This document shows positions 46,644-58,069 of a stretch of 64,000 nt of DNA, piece by piece (position 1 is the stretch's first letter; every line of letters starts with the position of its first letter). The notes below the pieces were generated by a model. That model worked only from the letters and a program-made list of their open reading frames with translations. It ran no database searches and was not told the origin of the DNA. Source of the stretch: Erythroxylum novogranatense (taxonomy: Eukaryota; Streptophyta; Magnoliopsida; Malpighiales; Erythroxylaceae); the NCBI GenBank assembly GCA_029891385.1, contig CM057228.1, positions 33,545,023 through 33,609,022 on the forward strand, in the 5' to 3' direction. The position numbers and the translations under genes are program-made.

Positions 46644-49420
46644 GTAGCGCCCCCTCACCGTAGGGTACACATCGGAAAACCAGGAGGTCGCTCCGATACA
46701 TATCCCACGATGAAGGTGCACTACCAGAACATTTTTCCACTAATATTCACATGGCATCGCAATAAATTAAAACCAAAATTAACACAATATCAGAAATCAG
46801 TAATTAGAATCCAAAAATGATAATCGCTTATACAATCATCCAATGTCGAAATAGACAAGTCTATCGGTCTCTAACAAAACCAAAAGGAAACGATACAAAC
46901 ATCTATCTAAGTCATCCTCAAAAGCTAACCCAAATGACCGACTGAATGCCATCACGTCCCTCGCCAAAGACTGCCTTACGGTAGGAATGAATATCTTGAG
47001 CTAGAGTCTACTCTATCATCTGAAAAATATATTGCAATTTTGGGTGAGTTTGCGAACTCGGTGAAAACCATCATCGATGGTTCACTAAATCAAGCATTAC
47101 GCAAATTAAATGCTGACCTACACAAGAATATCAATTAACGATATTATCTACGCTTAACGATAGTATATAACGAAGATACATAACGATGTACATGAGTCTA
47201 CGTTAGTATACGGTATCGATATGATATTACGATTCACAATATCACATCACAATTTATGAAGTCATGGCACCACACGCTTCGATGACCATCATACAATTTG
47301 GCGCTTTAATCAATCATGTATATGATGCATATGAGACTCTTTCGGTTATTCAAATGTTGTGCCCAAGTGCTCGATCAATGAACAATGGGGGCAGCGTCGT
47401 GATTTCTCCCCTGGACTAGGCCCTGACGATGCAGGTTCGAGCTCTAGGCTCTTTTCAGTGAAATTAGCAACTTAGGACACGTCCATTATCTGATCATGCA
47501 TTTATGCATGCAGTGCAATGTTCATAAAAATTCAGATTCAAGAGCTCAAGATATGGCTATAAAAGCCCGATGAGTGTATCTCTCGATGCAGTGCAAGAAT
47601 TTAGTATTCAATGATTCAATAATTTACGATGTATGGTATTCATGTCGATGTCATGTATCAAGACAATTGATTCGGTAAAACATGCAATTCAATCCAATAC
47701 ATATCAAGAATCATACGAGTCATACTGATTCATCTTTGCATGTACTTCACACGAGCATGTAAACAATCGAAATTTGAGAAACCAACTAGGTTACTCACTC
47801 ATTTACTCCGAAGCTCTTGCTGGAAGTCTAGCAATGTCCATGGGCGATGATCCAACGGTGCCTCTATAACGATGAGTACAATCCCATTACTAGATGCTAA
47901 ATTAAGCAGTTCGATGTCGTATGTATCGGTGAAATGATGTACAATGCATGTTCACGATTTTCGGTGTTAAATCCCAATTTCGATACCTTGTACTCAATTC
48001 TAATTCGTCATCCAGTTGGTCGACAATACCTTATTCAATCCTATGATTCAGTCCAATTTCCCATATTCATACTTCTTATAACAATTCCCTATTCATTGGG
48101 TCACGACCTCTATTGCAAATTTCCAATTAAAACTCCAATAGTCTCAATTTGACACTTAGGTCACACTATGAATCATAATTGACCTCAATCTCTATAATTC
48201 AGTACCATTTAAATCGAATCTAATTCCCATAATTATTCTCAGTTGTAGGCCTCTTTTCCTAGATCATAACAAATCTGGAATCGCCTCAATCAGATGTCTA
48301 CACCAAAAGTTATGCCCAATAAACTAATTTTAATTCAATGAAACAGTCCTTCTCGCCGCGGCATCGCGTCTCTTGCCGCGACCTAAACCAGTTCGCTCCG
48401 CGGCGTGAGCATTGCTTGCCGTGGCGAATAACGCGTTCGGACAATGACGCTCGCCGCGGCGAACGAATATAAATTCGTTGCCATCTGGCGCGCGCGCAGG
48501 TCGCGGCGAGCGACGAACTCGCCGTCTTCTCCGATCCATTTCCTCAATAAATCCACCATTAAACCACTCCAACCACTCAAATCTACTCTAATAAAAGCCA
48601 TAAATGCAGTAGGAATCATAAATAACAACATTAAAGCTCTTAAAACTAACCAAATCACAGATCAATCCACAAACTCTCAAAATCCACCGTAAACCCTAGA
48701 ATCCTTCAAACTCAACGATTCACTAATCCCAGAGCCTCTAACCTTTACCAATCATCATAAACATGTTAGATTAACACAATAAAGGAGAACCATAAGAAGA
48801 AATCAAGGATCTCTTACCGTTGGAGGAAAATCAAAAACGTCGTAGGAGAAGATGAAGAACGAAGAGCCTTTCCCAATTTTTTTCCCCAACTTGTCAATCC
48901 CTAGCTATTTATAGACCTAAGTCTCCATATCAGTCCAAATTTCAGTCTCTAAATTTCAATGTTTCAACGTAGTTATTTCTATCGAGAGAAATTCTAATAT
49001 TTCCATTACCGTCGGACCATTCTTTCAGTACTATACAGTCAATCAGTCAATCTCTCAAATATTTCCGGTCCGGGCATTATCTCCCGAATCTCCCGAAAAA
49101 TCTCCTATAAGCCACTATAAAATACCAGTTACACTTAAACTATTCTAAATCAATCATTTGAACCCAATTACTTTTAATTCCTCATTTAAATCCCAATCCA
49201 GTCCGTCCTCAGTTCACTGTCCAGTCAATTCAGTCAGTCTCAATTTACAATTATATACCGGAAATCATGAATGCATGTACCAATAAATATATGCATATGC
49301 AGTAACATGTTCCTCTATGATCAGAGGCCAGTAGCATGCTCAGTCAGTGAATGCAGTGAAATCCTATCAGTCTGTCCCAAATTACCAAAATACCCTTGGT
49401 CACAGTAACGGGATGTTACA
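46644..49420 (-). repeat. B2 5' LTR
   Basis: 2777 bp partner of 41392-44189. TATA at 48904-48915 on the minus strand. A GC-rich CGCCGCGGCGA cluster (48345-48525) lies downstream of the TATA box in the transcribed part. Confidence 0.93.
48345..48525 (-). repeat. CGCCGCGGCGA motif cluster in the B2 5' LTR
   Basis: Five to six spaced GC palindromic cores (TCGCCGCGGC, TTGCCGCGAC, TCCGCGGCG, TCGCCGCGGCGAA). One is close to the TTCGCCGCGGCGAA of F1 (15050). In the sister LTR (43110-43330) the same spots read CCAAGCATC, TGCCATGAC and the like. Confidence 0.75.
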
Positions 49421-49904
49421 AAAAATATATAACCTTTCATGGAGATGTAAAAAGAAAGGTGTTAGGAATCTAACAATTCAAGAATCACTTCATTTGGAGG
49501 TCGGATAGCAAAATTATGGCCGAAAGAATCAAACAAGATTTGGTCCTTAATCATATCAAACTTGTCTCGAGACAAAAGGTACAACTTTCACTAGAGACAT
49601 TGTATTAAGATCATCTTAGGACAATTTCAAAGAGACCTTTGAGATCTACAACTTTGAAGAAGATCTTAAGCTTAGATTTTATCATCTGAAGGGTCAAAAG
49701 GGGGCCAGAAAGTAGGTATAGATGAAAAACAAACTAATGAAAAAAGATAGAAGAAGTGGGAAAATTGCTATAACTTTCCCTATAGATATTAGATTAAGGT
49801 GTTATTTAGATAGTTTGAAAAATAACTTCAAGATCTACAAATTTCATGAAGACCTCGAAGACAGATTTTATCTTCTAAAGGGTCAAAAATGAAACAGAAG
49901 ATAG

Positions 49905-50640
49905 GTATAGAAGAAGCGAAAAGACAAAAGAAGCAAAAGACAGAAGATAGAAAAACATAAAAGAAACGAAAGACATAAGAAACAAAAGGAAGAAGATAGA
50001 AAAACACAGAAAAAATGAAAAATAGAAGGAACAAAACACAGAAGAAGACACGTCAGCAAAAAACAGAAGAAGACGCGTCAGCAAAACACAGAAGAAGCAA
50101 AAGACAGACGAAGCAAAACACAGACGAAGCAAAACACAAATGAAGCAAAACACAAGAGAAGCAAAAAATAGAAAAAAACGAAAGACAGAAGAAGCAAAAC
50201 ACAAAAGAAACAAAACATAGAAGAAGCAAACACAGAAGAAGCAAAAGACAGAAGAAGCAGAACACAGAAGAAGCAAAACACAGAAGAAGCAAAACACAGA
50301 AGAAGCAAAAGACAAAAGAAGCAAAACACAGAAGAAGCGAAAGACAAAAGAAGTAAAGGACAGAAGAAGCAAAAGGACAGAAGAAGCAAAACACAGAAGA
50401 AGCAAAAGACAGAAGAAGCAAAATATAGAAGAAACGAAAGACAGAAGAAGCAAAAGACAAAAGAAGCAAAAGACAAAAGAAGCAAAACATAAAAGAAAAA
50501 AAAACACAAAAGAAGCAAAAGACAGAAGAAACAAAACACAGAAGAAGTGAAAGACAGAAGATACGAAACACAGAAGAAGCGAAAGATAGAAGAAGTAAAA
50601 ATACAGACAAAGATGACGTCAATATAGAAGAAGCAAAGAG
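49905..50640. repeat. GAAGAAGCAAAACACA tandem array in LTR A4 U3
   Basis: About 45 imperfect copies of a 15-16 bp unit (AGAAGAAGCAAAACAC or ...AAAGAC). Near its right edge is one TGACGTCA (50614-50621), and CGTCAGC occurs near 50050 and 50076. On the minus strand it gives open frames of over 200 aa made of F, C, L and S only; these are low-complexity artefacts. Confidence 0.92.
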
Positions 50641-51377
50641 GCAGAAGATACAACTTCTCTCTTGAACATCTTCCCTTATGAGGACCATAGCTTTCAACTC
50701 GGATGTCCAAAATTTTTATGCTATACCATTGGAAAGCTAAAAGAAAGACCTACAACTTCTAAGAAGACAACTTTCTCTAATCTAACTTAGGTAGATCTAG
50801 AATTGCCCTCGAATTCAGAATACAAACTTTACATTCATCCACCAATGTACTGTACCCAATTCTCAACTTCATGACAAATTTTGAAATTCTTAAATATAGA
50901 ATTTAAATTTGATGTCTTCATAAGAAATGTATCCATATGTTTTCTAGTTTAATCCAAATTAAGAATCATCGTGTTTGGATAACTAGAGAAAAAGTTGTGG
51001 CTAAAAGATTGAAACATCATCTCGTGAACATTTTCCAGATCAACCACCCATTTTGTTTCCCAATCTTTCCTTAACACAACTCATATCATGATCACCTTTT
51101 CTACTTCATTGACTCCTCATTCTCAACTCCATCTCAAATCAATATCATCCAAAGAAAAATATATAGTCCATGATTAATCATGAACACCAACAACAGAACA
51201 TACATATATGTACATATTCTTCATCAACTTACTACACAAATTCAACTTCATTTTTTTTCATTCTACTTTCTCATTTCAAAATCTCTTATCCATTAGAAAC
51301 AACAAAACAAGACATGGACATATCCACATTTCTCATTTATTAATTCTAGTCTTTTAAGAAAAGTTCGGGGTCCAACA

Positions 51378-51535
51378 TCATTCCCACGCTTTATAAATCG
51401 ATTCCTCGTAATCTTGCTGAAAGTTTGTGATCTCCTCGATAATCTTCATAGTCTTGGTAAGGGAAAAGTATCTAGGAAGGCACGAACTAATTAGTCCCAA
51501 ATGGTGACCTTAGTCGAGTTGAGGGAATGGTACCA
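51378..51535 (-). pseudogene. gag: Element E gag, middle fragment
   Basis: A 158-bp piece of E left between A4 and A3. The minus strand reads KIIEEITNFQQDYEESIYKAWE, the conserved Athila gag segment that comes just before the 39427 part, and upstream VRAFLDTF in another frame. It carries the TSDs of both neighbours (TCATT and TACCA). Confidence 0.88.
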
Positions 51536-54500
51536 TGTTGGACCCCGAACCCTTCTGTAAGCTAGGACTATTAAATAGGAAATGTTAGGCATTTAGCTAT
51601 GTATAAAACAAAGAAGAAGTTATGGAATTGAGAAGAAATGGAAAGAGATTGATTGAATCAAAAGTCATAGGATTGGTTAAAGGTCATGAGTTGGATAATT
51701 TTTCTTAACATAGTTCAGTATTTTGAGAAATTCGGGAGCTGTACAACTCCGATTTATTCGATTATTGAGGAAACTTAAAATTAAGATTTGGGGTTACAAA
51801 TCATATGAAGGGATCGAGTTTTAATTTAGTCCCTATGGTTGTCAATTTTTGAGTCAAGTTGGGTTAATGTTCAGTTTCGGATTTTGTGCAGGTCCGATAG
51901 TAATTCGACCATAACTCTTTCGTTTCTGACTCGATTTGAGCGTTTTTGGTGTCGTTGAAAACGTAAGACATTGAGGAACATTTTTCTAGAAGAAAGTATT
52001 GGCAAATTCCTTCAATTGATCTAAGATAATTAGTTTGGAAGTTAGAAGTGTAAGTTGGGAGGTTAAAGATCAAAGGAGGGCAAAATGGGAAAGGCATAAT
52101 TAATGAAGGGTATTTTTGAAAGAATAATGAAATAAATGGTTTAAAAGTTAGAAATAGAAGAAGGAGGGAGGAGAGTGTCGTGAGTTATGAGAGGGAGAAG
52201 AAAGAAAATGAAAAGAGGAGAGAAGAAGGAGGAAAGTTGTGGGAGAAAAGAAAGGGGAGAAGAAGAAATTGAAGATCCAAGGAGAAAAGGGAGAAGATTC
52301 AAGCTTCCTAAGGTATATTCTTCTTCTTCTCCATGTTTTCTTTAAGAATGGGTTAGGGTTTGGTTATGGAAGATTCTAGAGAGAGAGAACTTAGTGAAGA
52401 AGATGATAAATAGTAAAATTTGTAAGTTTTTTGGGATTTTTAGTTAGGTTTGGAGTTTTCGAACCTAGATGAGCTATGTAAAGGTTAGAGTGAAGTTAAA
52501 AAGGGTTTTTAGGATTTTAAAAAGGAAATTTCGAAAATTGAAGAGGAATTGATGAATTGTTGGTATTGTTTAGGCAATCAATGGTCAATCCAAGAGCAAG
52601 AGGAAGGGGAGAAGTGATTTCTAGATTTTTGACTATAAAGTGGGTAAACCCTTTATAGTTTTTGGTGCAAATGGGCAAAAATGTGTGTATGTGTGCTATG
52701 TGTTAAATGATTGACTTAGAATGATTGTTATGTTGATATGATGTTTGCCTAATTGATGGAATAAATGAAACTGTGAATATGCCATGTCATGTAATTTCAA
52801 ATGCTTGACGTTTGGATATGATTATCATGCCATTAAATTGAATTATGGCATTTTGTATATGAATGGATGATTGAATCATGAAATTGTGATTATGTCATGT
52901 CACACATTGTGTAATGCTTGACATTTCGCTATGTTTGTTATGCCATTGGGCTAAATCATGGCATTTTCTATAAGAAAGAAATGAGAGTATGAACAATTGA
53001 ATTATGCCTATGTCATGTGAATCATGGCATGTTGTCTATGAATGATTAAATTAAGCATTGAATTGAATTATGTGCCTTGTGTGGGCGAGAGTGGAACCGT
53101 TTCGAGTCACGTGCACGTTGACGACCAAAGCCTTCTCCCGGCTGCCCGCTTGTGGCCCACGAGATCCGAAATGGACTCGTTTCATTCATGACGCAAACTT
53201 CGGTTTTGTCATTTTTTTCACGGAACCCTCGAGCCATTTGATTGTGCATTTGCCTTTGATGTGCATTGCATTTATGAATTGTGTGTTACGCTTGAATGAT
53301 ACAATGACCTAAATTGTGGTTAACAAGTGATGATAATTTGAATTATGAAATGTCACTTGCTTTGTAATGGATGAATTATTATTGATGTATGTATGTTTTT
53401 ATACATGCGTGTATGAATATGTATTGGTTGTTTGTGTGGCTCAAAAGCCAATGGCTATAAATGGTTTAGCCATTGAATGTCAAGCTCAACCCATGTTTCC
53501 CCCTCGGTGCGATCTACGAGGCCTGGTAATCCTTGCAAGACATTTGGGCGATCGAGATTGTTAGTTTGTATTAAGCTAGATGAACCCCTTTGTATAGCTT
53601 CTTAAGAATGATAAATTTTGAGTATTCATTGTAATGGTTTAAGTTGTGATGTGTACATCAATTTGCAAAGAAGGTTGTTCAAATGTTTATTTTGTTTATT
53701 TATGAGAGTGCAAAATTGGGGATGTCCCTATGTATTTGAATATGTCTTTTAAAGGTTGAAATATATGATTGTGTAAATGGATATTGTGTATAGTATAATT
53801 GTTTGTATGATTGCCATTTGTTGTTTGTGCTAGAATAGCATGTTGGATATTAAAAGGTGTGTTATGAGCATTAGAAGAAATAATGTTGTATGAGAAGTAT
53901 GGACTTGATGCCTACAATGAATGATAGGAATTTGTGTGTTTTGTGAGTTAGTTGATTGAAGTTTGGGAGTTGATGTATGTAGATTGGTATTTAAATGGTC
54001 AGGGAATTGGAATGTGAATTAGGTATGGATAATTGTAGCAAAAGTTATGGCAATCGAGCCAAAGTATGTTCAAATTGATTTTGGGAATGAACATGGTATA
54101 CTCTTTTAATCATAACTCCCTCATCCGACCTCTAATTGAAGCGATTCTTGAAACAATGGATTCCTAAGACATGTAGGTATCTCTCCATGAAAATTTGTAT
54201 CATTTAGAGCTTATTTGAGAAAGTTTGAGTAAAAACAAGTGAGAGGTCAGATAGGAGGGCCTGTTTAGAATATGAACACATTATGGTAATTTGATGATAT
54301 ATCGGGTTGTAGAACTTTGATTAAGGTGATTCTTGCTTCAAAATAAACATGAGATTTAGAGCTATGATTGATATGAAGAAGTCAAATTAAAATTCCAATT
54401 TGATGGTTTTCGAATTCTGTTCTCAAATAGGAGAATTGAGTTTAAGCTTAGGGACTGATTTGTACGAGCACATCCTTAAGCAAATTGTGAGCAATTTTTG

Positions 54501-54638
54501 GGTTGTAAAAAAAAAGGGTAATGAGTTTAAATTGATAATGTCTTTTAAGGGTTCAATGAAAGAACTATTCGAGGGCATATCCGCGTTTAAGGTTTCATAT
54601 TTCGCAAGAGAGTTAGGTTCCGGAAACGGGACCCAACA
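51536..54638 (+). mobile_element. Solo LTR A3 (family A) with perfect TSD
   Basis: 3103 bp, TGTTGGACCCCGAACCC to AACGGGACCCAACA, flanked by TACCA at 51531-51535 and 54639-54643. R blocks at 53085-53250 (GGGCGAGAG, CCTTCTCCCGGCTGCCCGC, CTCGAGCC) and 53440-53500. Short U3 of about 600 bp with no array, like A1; no clear TATA box (TTTAAAAG near 52139 is the best). It splits E's gag. Confidence 0.93.
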
Positions 54639-55099
54639 TACCAAGTTTTTTTTCTATCCCTTAAGATAAAAGGAAAGATTCTCATTTTTATAGCATCTTT
54701 CGACATCTAATGATAACGGAAGGTATCATAGATTTCAAAGAAATTGACAATATGTGCATTCGAGTCGTCTTTCATTAGTCCATAAAATTGCACATTTTGT
54801 TGAAGCATATTTAGAAGGGTTGGTTTGATTTCAAAGGAAGTTGCGTGCATAGGTGGCCTAGCTACACCTTGATTGGCTACATTGAAGCTCGATCTCATAA
54901 AGTCTATAAGGGTTCTTAGTTGATGCCTTTGGTTCGCTTCTTGATCCAACTCTTGTTGAAACTCCTCGACCATTGTTACTTTTGCAATTTCTTCTTCTTT
55001 TTGACGCCAAGATCTTCTAATTGAATGTTCTAGACGAGTAATGTCAAGCTTTATAGCTTTAGTTATGAGACTCGAACTTCTTGTAACTCTTGTGCTCAT
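54639..55099 (-). pseudogene. gag: Element E gag, N-terminal part
   Basis: Minus-strand frame 55099-54707, 130 aa, starting MSTRVTRSSSLITKAIKLD. A charged, coiled-coil-like part (about residues 20-55, rich in E, Q, R and K) is followed by RTLIDFMRSS, then FEIKPTLLNMLQQNVQFYGL and NAHIVNFFEIYDTFRYH, the conserved start of Athila capsid. The reading continues in another frame (KDAIKMRIFPF) to the insertion of A3 at 54643. The start codon is about 90 bp downstream of the F2 insertion, consistent with a short leader after the PBS. Confidence 0.87.
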
Positions 55100-55187
55100 G
55101 CAAGAGCACAGGCATAGAAAATGAAAAGAATGGAAAAACTTAAAACTAAGAGAACTAAAATATTCATCGCTTTCTCTGATAACTGTG
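55100..55187 (-). other. Element E leader fragment
   Basis: Untranslated sequence between gag and the F2 insertion, ending in CTGTG (55183-55187), one half of the F2 TSD. Confidence 0.7.
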
Positions 55188-55450
55188 TGATTGAGCCAAG
55201 TTTACATTATAAATTGGCTGCATTTTCATAATTGTTTATACACTCGATGACTCCTAATTGATGACTTTTATGCTTAAATTGGTTCCTCATAACGAGCTCT
55301 TATAATTCACAATTTGTTAGTAAATTGTCATGATTTGATATTAATTTCTCTGTAATTTTCATGAGGACAATTGATACTGCAAATTGTTATTTTATTGCAG
55401 GAGCAAAGGAGTCAACCCATCAGGAAGTCAACAGGTCATGAGGTCCTATC

Positions 55451-55597
55451 TGCACGTCGAGACGCATGTTAATCCGCACGTCGCAATGAGCAAATCACTT
55501 CCACACGTTGCTACGCACGTTAATTCGCACGTCGCGATGAGCAGGCAATTCTGCACGTCGCGATGAATATTTATTCACACGCCACGACGTACGAGCG
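55451..55597 (+). repeat. GCACGTCGCGATGAG repeats in F2 U3
   Basis: About six spaced units built on (G/C)CACGTCG(C)RATGA (55452, 55477, 55504, 55526, 55552, 55577). The position equals that of the palindrome array in the F1 U3, but the motif is different. Confidence 0.8.
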
Positions 55598-55654
55598 GAT
55601 ATCCGACCTTAAATGGAAAGTTTGCCTCACTATTCTGACCCGACCTGCATCCAT

Positions 55655-55664
55655 TATATAAAAA
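55655..55664 (+). promoter_or_regulatory. Predicted TATA box of F2
   Basis: TATATAAAAA before ACTTTGC, aligned with 7157 and 15211. Confidence 0.6.
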
Positions 55665-56678
55665 CTTTGCTATTTTTAGATCAGGGGATATACTGGGAGA
55701 CGCTGAGGAGGCAGCAGAGATGACATTCCCTTCCACCATCATTTTCCATTTTCATCATCTTCGATCATCACCATCATCGCCACCGTCAGTATCTTTTGCT
55801 ACCATGAGAATCGCTCAATCTTCAGCAGTCGAGAGACAGACCGGAGTTATGCGTAGCTAAATCACATTTCCTCTTGAAGATGTAGCAATGACTTGAGTTC
55901 ACCGGAAGCTTTAAAGGGGAGTAATCATATAGTGTCTGAAGTTTAGTTATATTTGTGTAAACTATGAGTTAGAGATTGCATCTGTATAAGTAGATTAGCA
56001 TGGTTATAGTTTAATCGTGTGCTGAACACTTTGTTGCGATTTGGACATAGTTATTTGTAGAATTTTGATGCTTAATATATGAAGTCTCATATATGTCATT
56101 TGGATATTGCATTGACTCTCATAATCTGCCTAGTTGCGTTTGATTTAGATGGTTGTGTTTTTATCCGATTGACCGATTGCATTTACTTGTCCAATTTTCA
56201 CAATAAGGTTTTTAACAAGGATTTAAATGATGGAGTTCATTAATTAAATCTTTGGACCTAAAGAGTCCTTTAGGGTTGATCTTTTGAAACTTAGTGGATT
56301 CTATCCCCGAAAAATCATTTTGAACCGTGATAGCCTGCGCCCATTTTCAAGAGAATTTTATCAATTTGATTACTATCTGGGTTTTTGTTAATTTCATTTA
56401 ATTCCATAAAATCAAAAAATATATACTTTTTACACTTTTTCCTGCAATTTAGTTAAATTTGTTAGTTCTTTCAATGACCAAAACCCCCATTTTATCAACT
56501 TTGATTGCAATTTTTGGTAATTAGGCTAGCTTAGACCTTTTTCATTTGGTTTCAATTAAGTGAGACGACCCGAGGTTGCATCCTGTATTGCAATCTTTGG
56601 AATTATTATTTTTTATCGGTTTCCAAGGATCGATCGTAAGGTCGAGTCGATAAAGCCGCGATCACGGTGTCAAAAACT

Positions 56679-58069
56679 TGATCGAGGTAAGCTTTAATCT
56701 TATAAACCATCAATATTCTGCAAGCACATGGTTCATAACATAGTATTAAAGGTGTCAATCTCACAAGGAAGGAGACTAATCTATTCCTAAAATCTAAGGC
56801 AAGAAAAACTATAAAATTGAAAATAAAAGATGCAACAGAAATTAATTATGAGAATTGAGTTCAACTAATCAAATCATAAATTAAACGCAAAAGTATTAAC
56901 AAGTGAACAATATGAAATCACGATAGAAATCAACTTAAGGAATTTACCAATTTATAAGAAGGGGATTTTACTTATCATTAATGCTAACCTAGCCGATTAT
57001 ATGTCAATGAAGTGTCAGTTATAGACTATCTTAAGGTTGATTACTCTCTCGAGTTATAATTATTAAACCTAAATTATAAACCCTAGTCAGATTATGAAAT
57101 TTGCAATCTCTCAATTTACAAATTATCCAAAACCCTAATTAGATCTGAAGCACTCTAATAATCTATCGAAACATTACATTAGATCTCTCTCCACATTATT
57201 ACGAATATGATTTGAAAAAGTTTCTATTAAATTACCTAACTTTTATTAATCTAATTTAATCATTTTTTGTTCAATTCACTCTTTTAGTTCATTACCGAAT
57301 TACACAAGAATGCAATCAAATCACGACATTCATCCAATAAACACAATCGACTAAATTATCATTAAATCAAAATAAAATCCTGAAGGAGAGTTTAGAATAT
57401 CATCAATATTCCAAATCCTATCATCGTACTATCCATCTCAATTTTATACATAAATAAAATTGAAAAGAAAAGGAAATAATGACTTAGAATGGACGACAGA
57501 AGGTAGTGATGTCAAGAAACCTCTTGATCCAAGAAGCACGTCGAGTCAACTTCATCTTCCTCTTCTTTCTTCTTCTTTCTCTCCCTCAGTATTCTCTTTT
57601 TAGGTTTTCAAGTGTGGCTGATGCAAAAAGCTTCTTTGTGCTCCTCTTAATGTTCTTTAAATAGTCTTTTATGTTTTGGGTAACCCTAGGGTCTTTTCGG
57701 GGTTCGAAAAGTCCAAAAGATACCTCGAAACTTGAAGTTCGTAAGTGATTGCGCTTCTATCTTACGCAGGCTATGACTGTGGCCCACATCTGGGCCTTGT
57801 GTCACAATCATGGGACATTGTTTTGGCCCGAATGTCTTCCGAAGCTCCTCCGCTCTTTGATACTGACCCTAAAACACTAGCAAACACATCAAAATACTTT
57901 AAAAATATAATATTTAAGTTCAAAAGCTTGTAGTAACCTAGAAACACTTACAATATAAATAATTAACAAACTAACAAAATTTTGACTTAAACACAAACTA
58001 AATGATCGAATTAATGGCTAAACACAGATCAAACTATGCCTTAAAACATGACGTAATTTACACTTATCA
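56679..58069 (-). repeat. Element E 5' LTR
   Basis: 1391 bp; on its own strand it runs from TGATAAGTG to CTCGATCA. More diverged from 27537-28923 than the B2 pair is internally, so E is older than B2, as nesting demands. The bases after it (56665-56678) are the remnant of E's PBS region. Confidence 0.92.

Larger units (their letters stand above)
41392..49420 (-). mobile_element. B2, complete non-autonomous Tekay-like LTR element
   Basis: 8029 bp with LTRs 41392-44189 (3') and 46644-49420 (5'), ends TGTAGCGCC and GGATGTTACA, TSD AAAAA at 41387-41391 and 49421-49425. Initiator Met PBS at 46627, PPT at 44190. The interior is only 2454 bp and has gag remnants but no protease, RT or integrase, so movement must have used enzymes from a relative. 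It is inserted in LTR A4, whose sequence rejoins cleanly at 49426. Confidence 0.93.
39433..51377 (-). mobile_element. Solo LTR A4 (family A) containing element B2
   Basis: Minus-strand family-A LTR from TGTTGGACCCCGC (39433) to CGGGGTCCAACA (51377). Flanks TCATC (39428-39432) and TCATT (51378-51382) match at 4 of 5. With B2 and one AAAAA copy removed it is about 3.9 kb. R-region blocks at 40130-40290 and 39870-39905; TATA at 40872; a GAA-rich array at 49905-50640 in U3. An (AT)n tract lies at 39957-40004. It splits the gag of E. Confidence 0.9.
55188..56664 (+). mobile_element. Solo LTR F2 (F family)
   Basis: 1477 bp, TGATTGAGCC to GCGATCA, homologous in order and content to the F1 LTRs but well diverged. 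Flanks CTGTG (55183-55187) and CGGTG (56665-56669) match at 4 of 5. It inserted 14 bp from the E 5' LTR end, at or near E's PBS. U3 repeats at 55451-55597 and TATA at 55656. No internal region. Confidence 0.87.
27537..58069 (-). mobile_element. Element E, Athila LTR retrotransposon with five direct insertions
   Basis: Minus-strand Athila element bounded by LTRs 27537-28923 (3') and 56679-58069 (5'), with identical TSDs AGAAG at 27532-27536 and 58070-58074. With A2, FB, A4 (itself holding B2), A3 and F2 removed it is about 9.5 kb. In its own direction the order is 5' LTR, gag, protease, RT, RNase H, integrase, a 1.3-kb spacer, PPT, 3' LTR. Reading resumes across each insertion at the TSD. All coding parts are broken, so it is dead. 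It is inserted in element G. Confidence 0.93.

Noticed and set aside
49875..50710. Three overlapping minus-strand open frames of 210-219 aa made of F, C, L and S.
   Set aside because: They lie exactly over the GAAGAAGCAAAACAC tandem array; the repeat lacks stops in every frame. Not genes.
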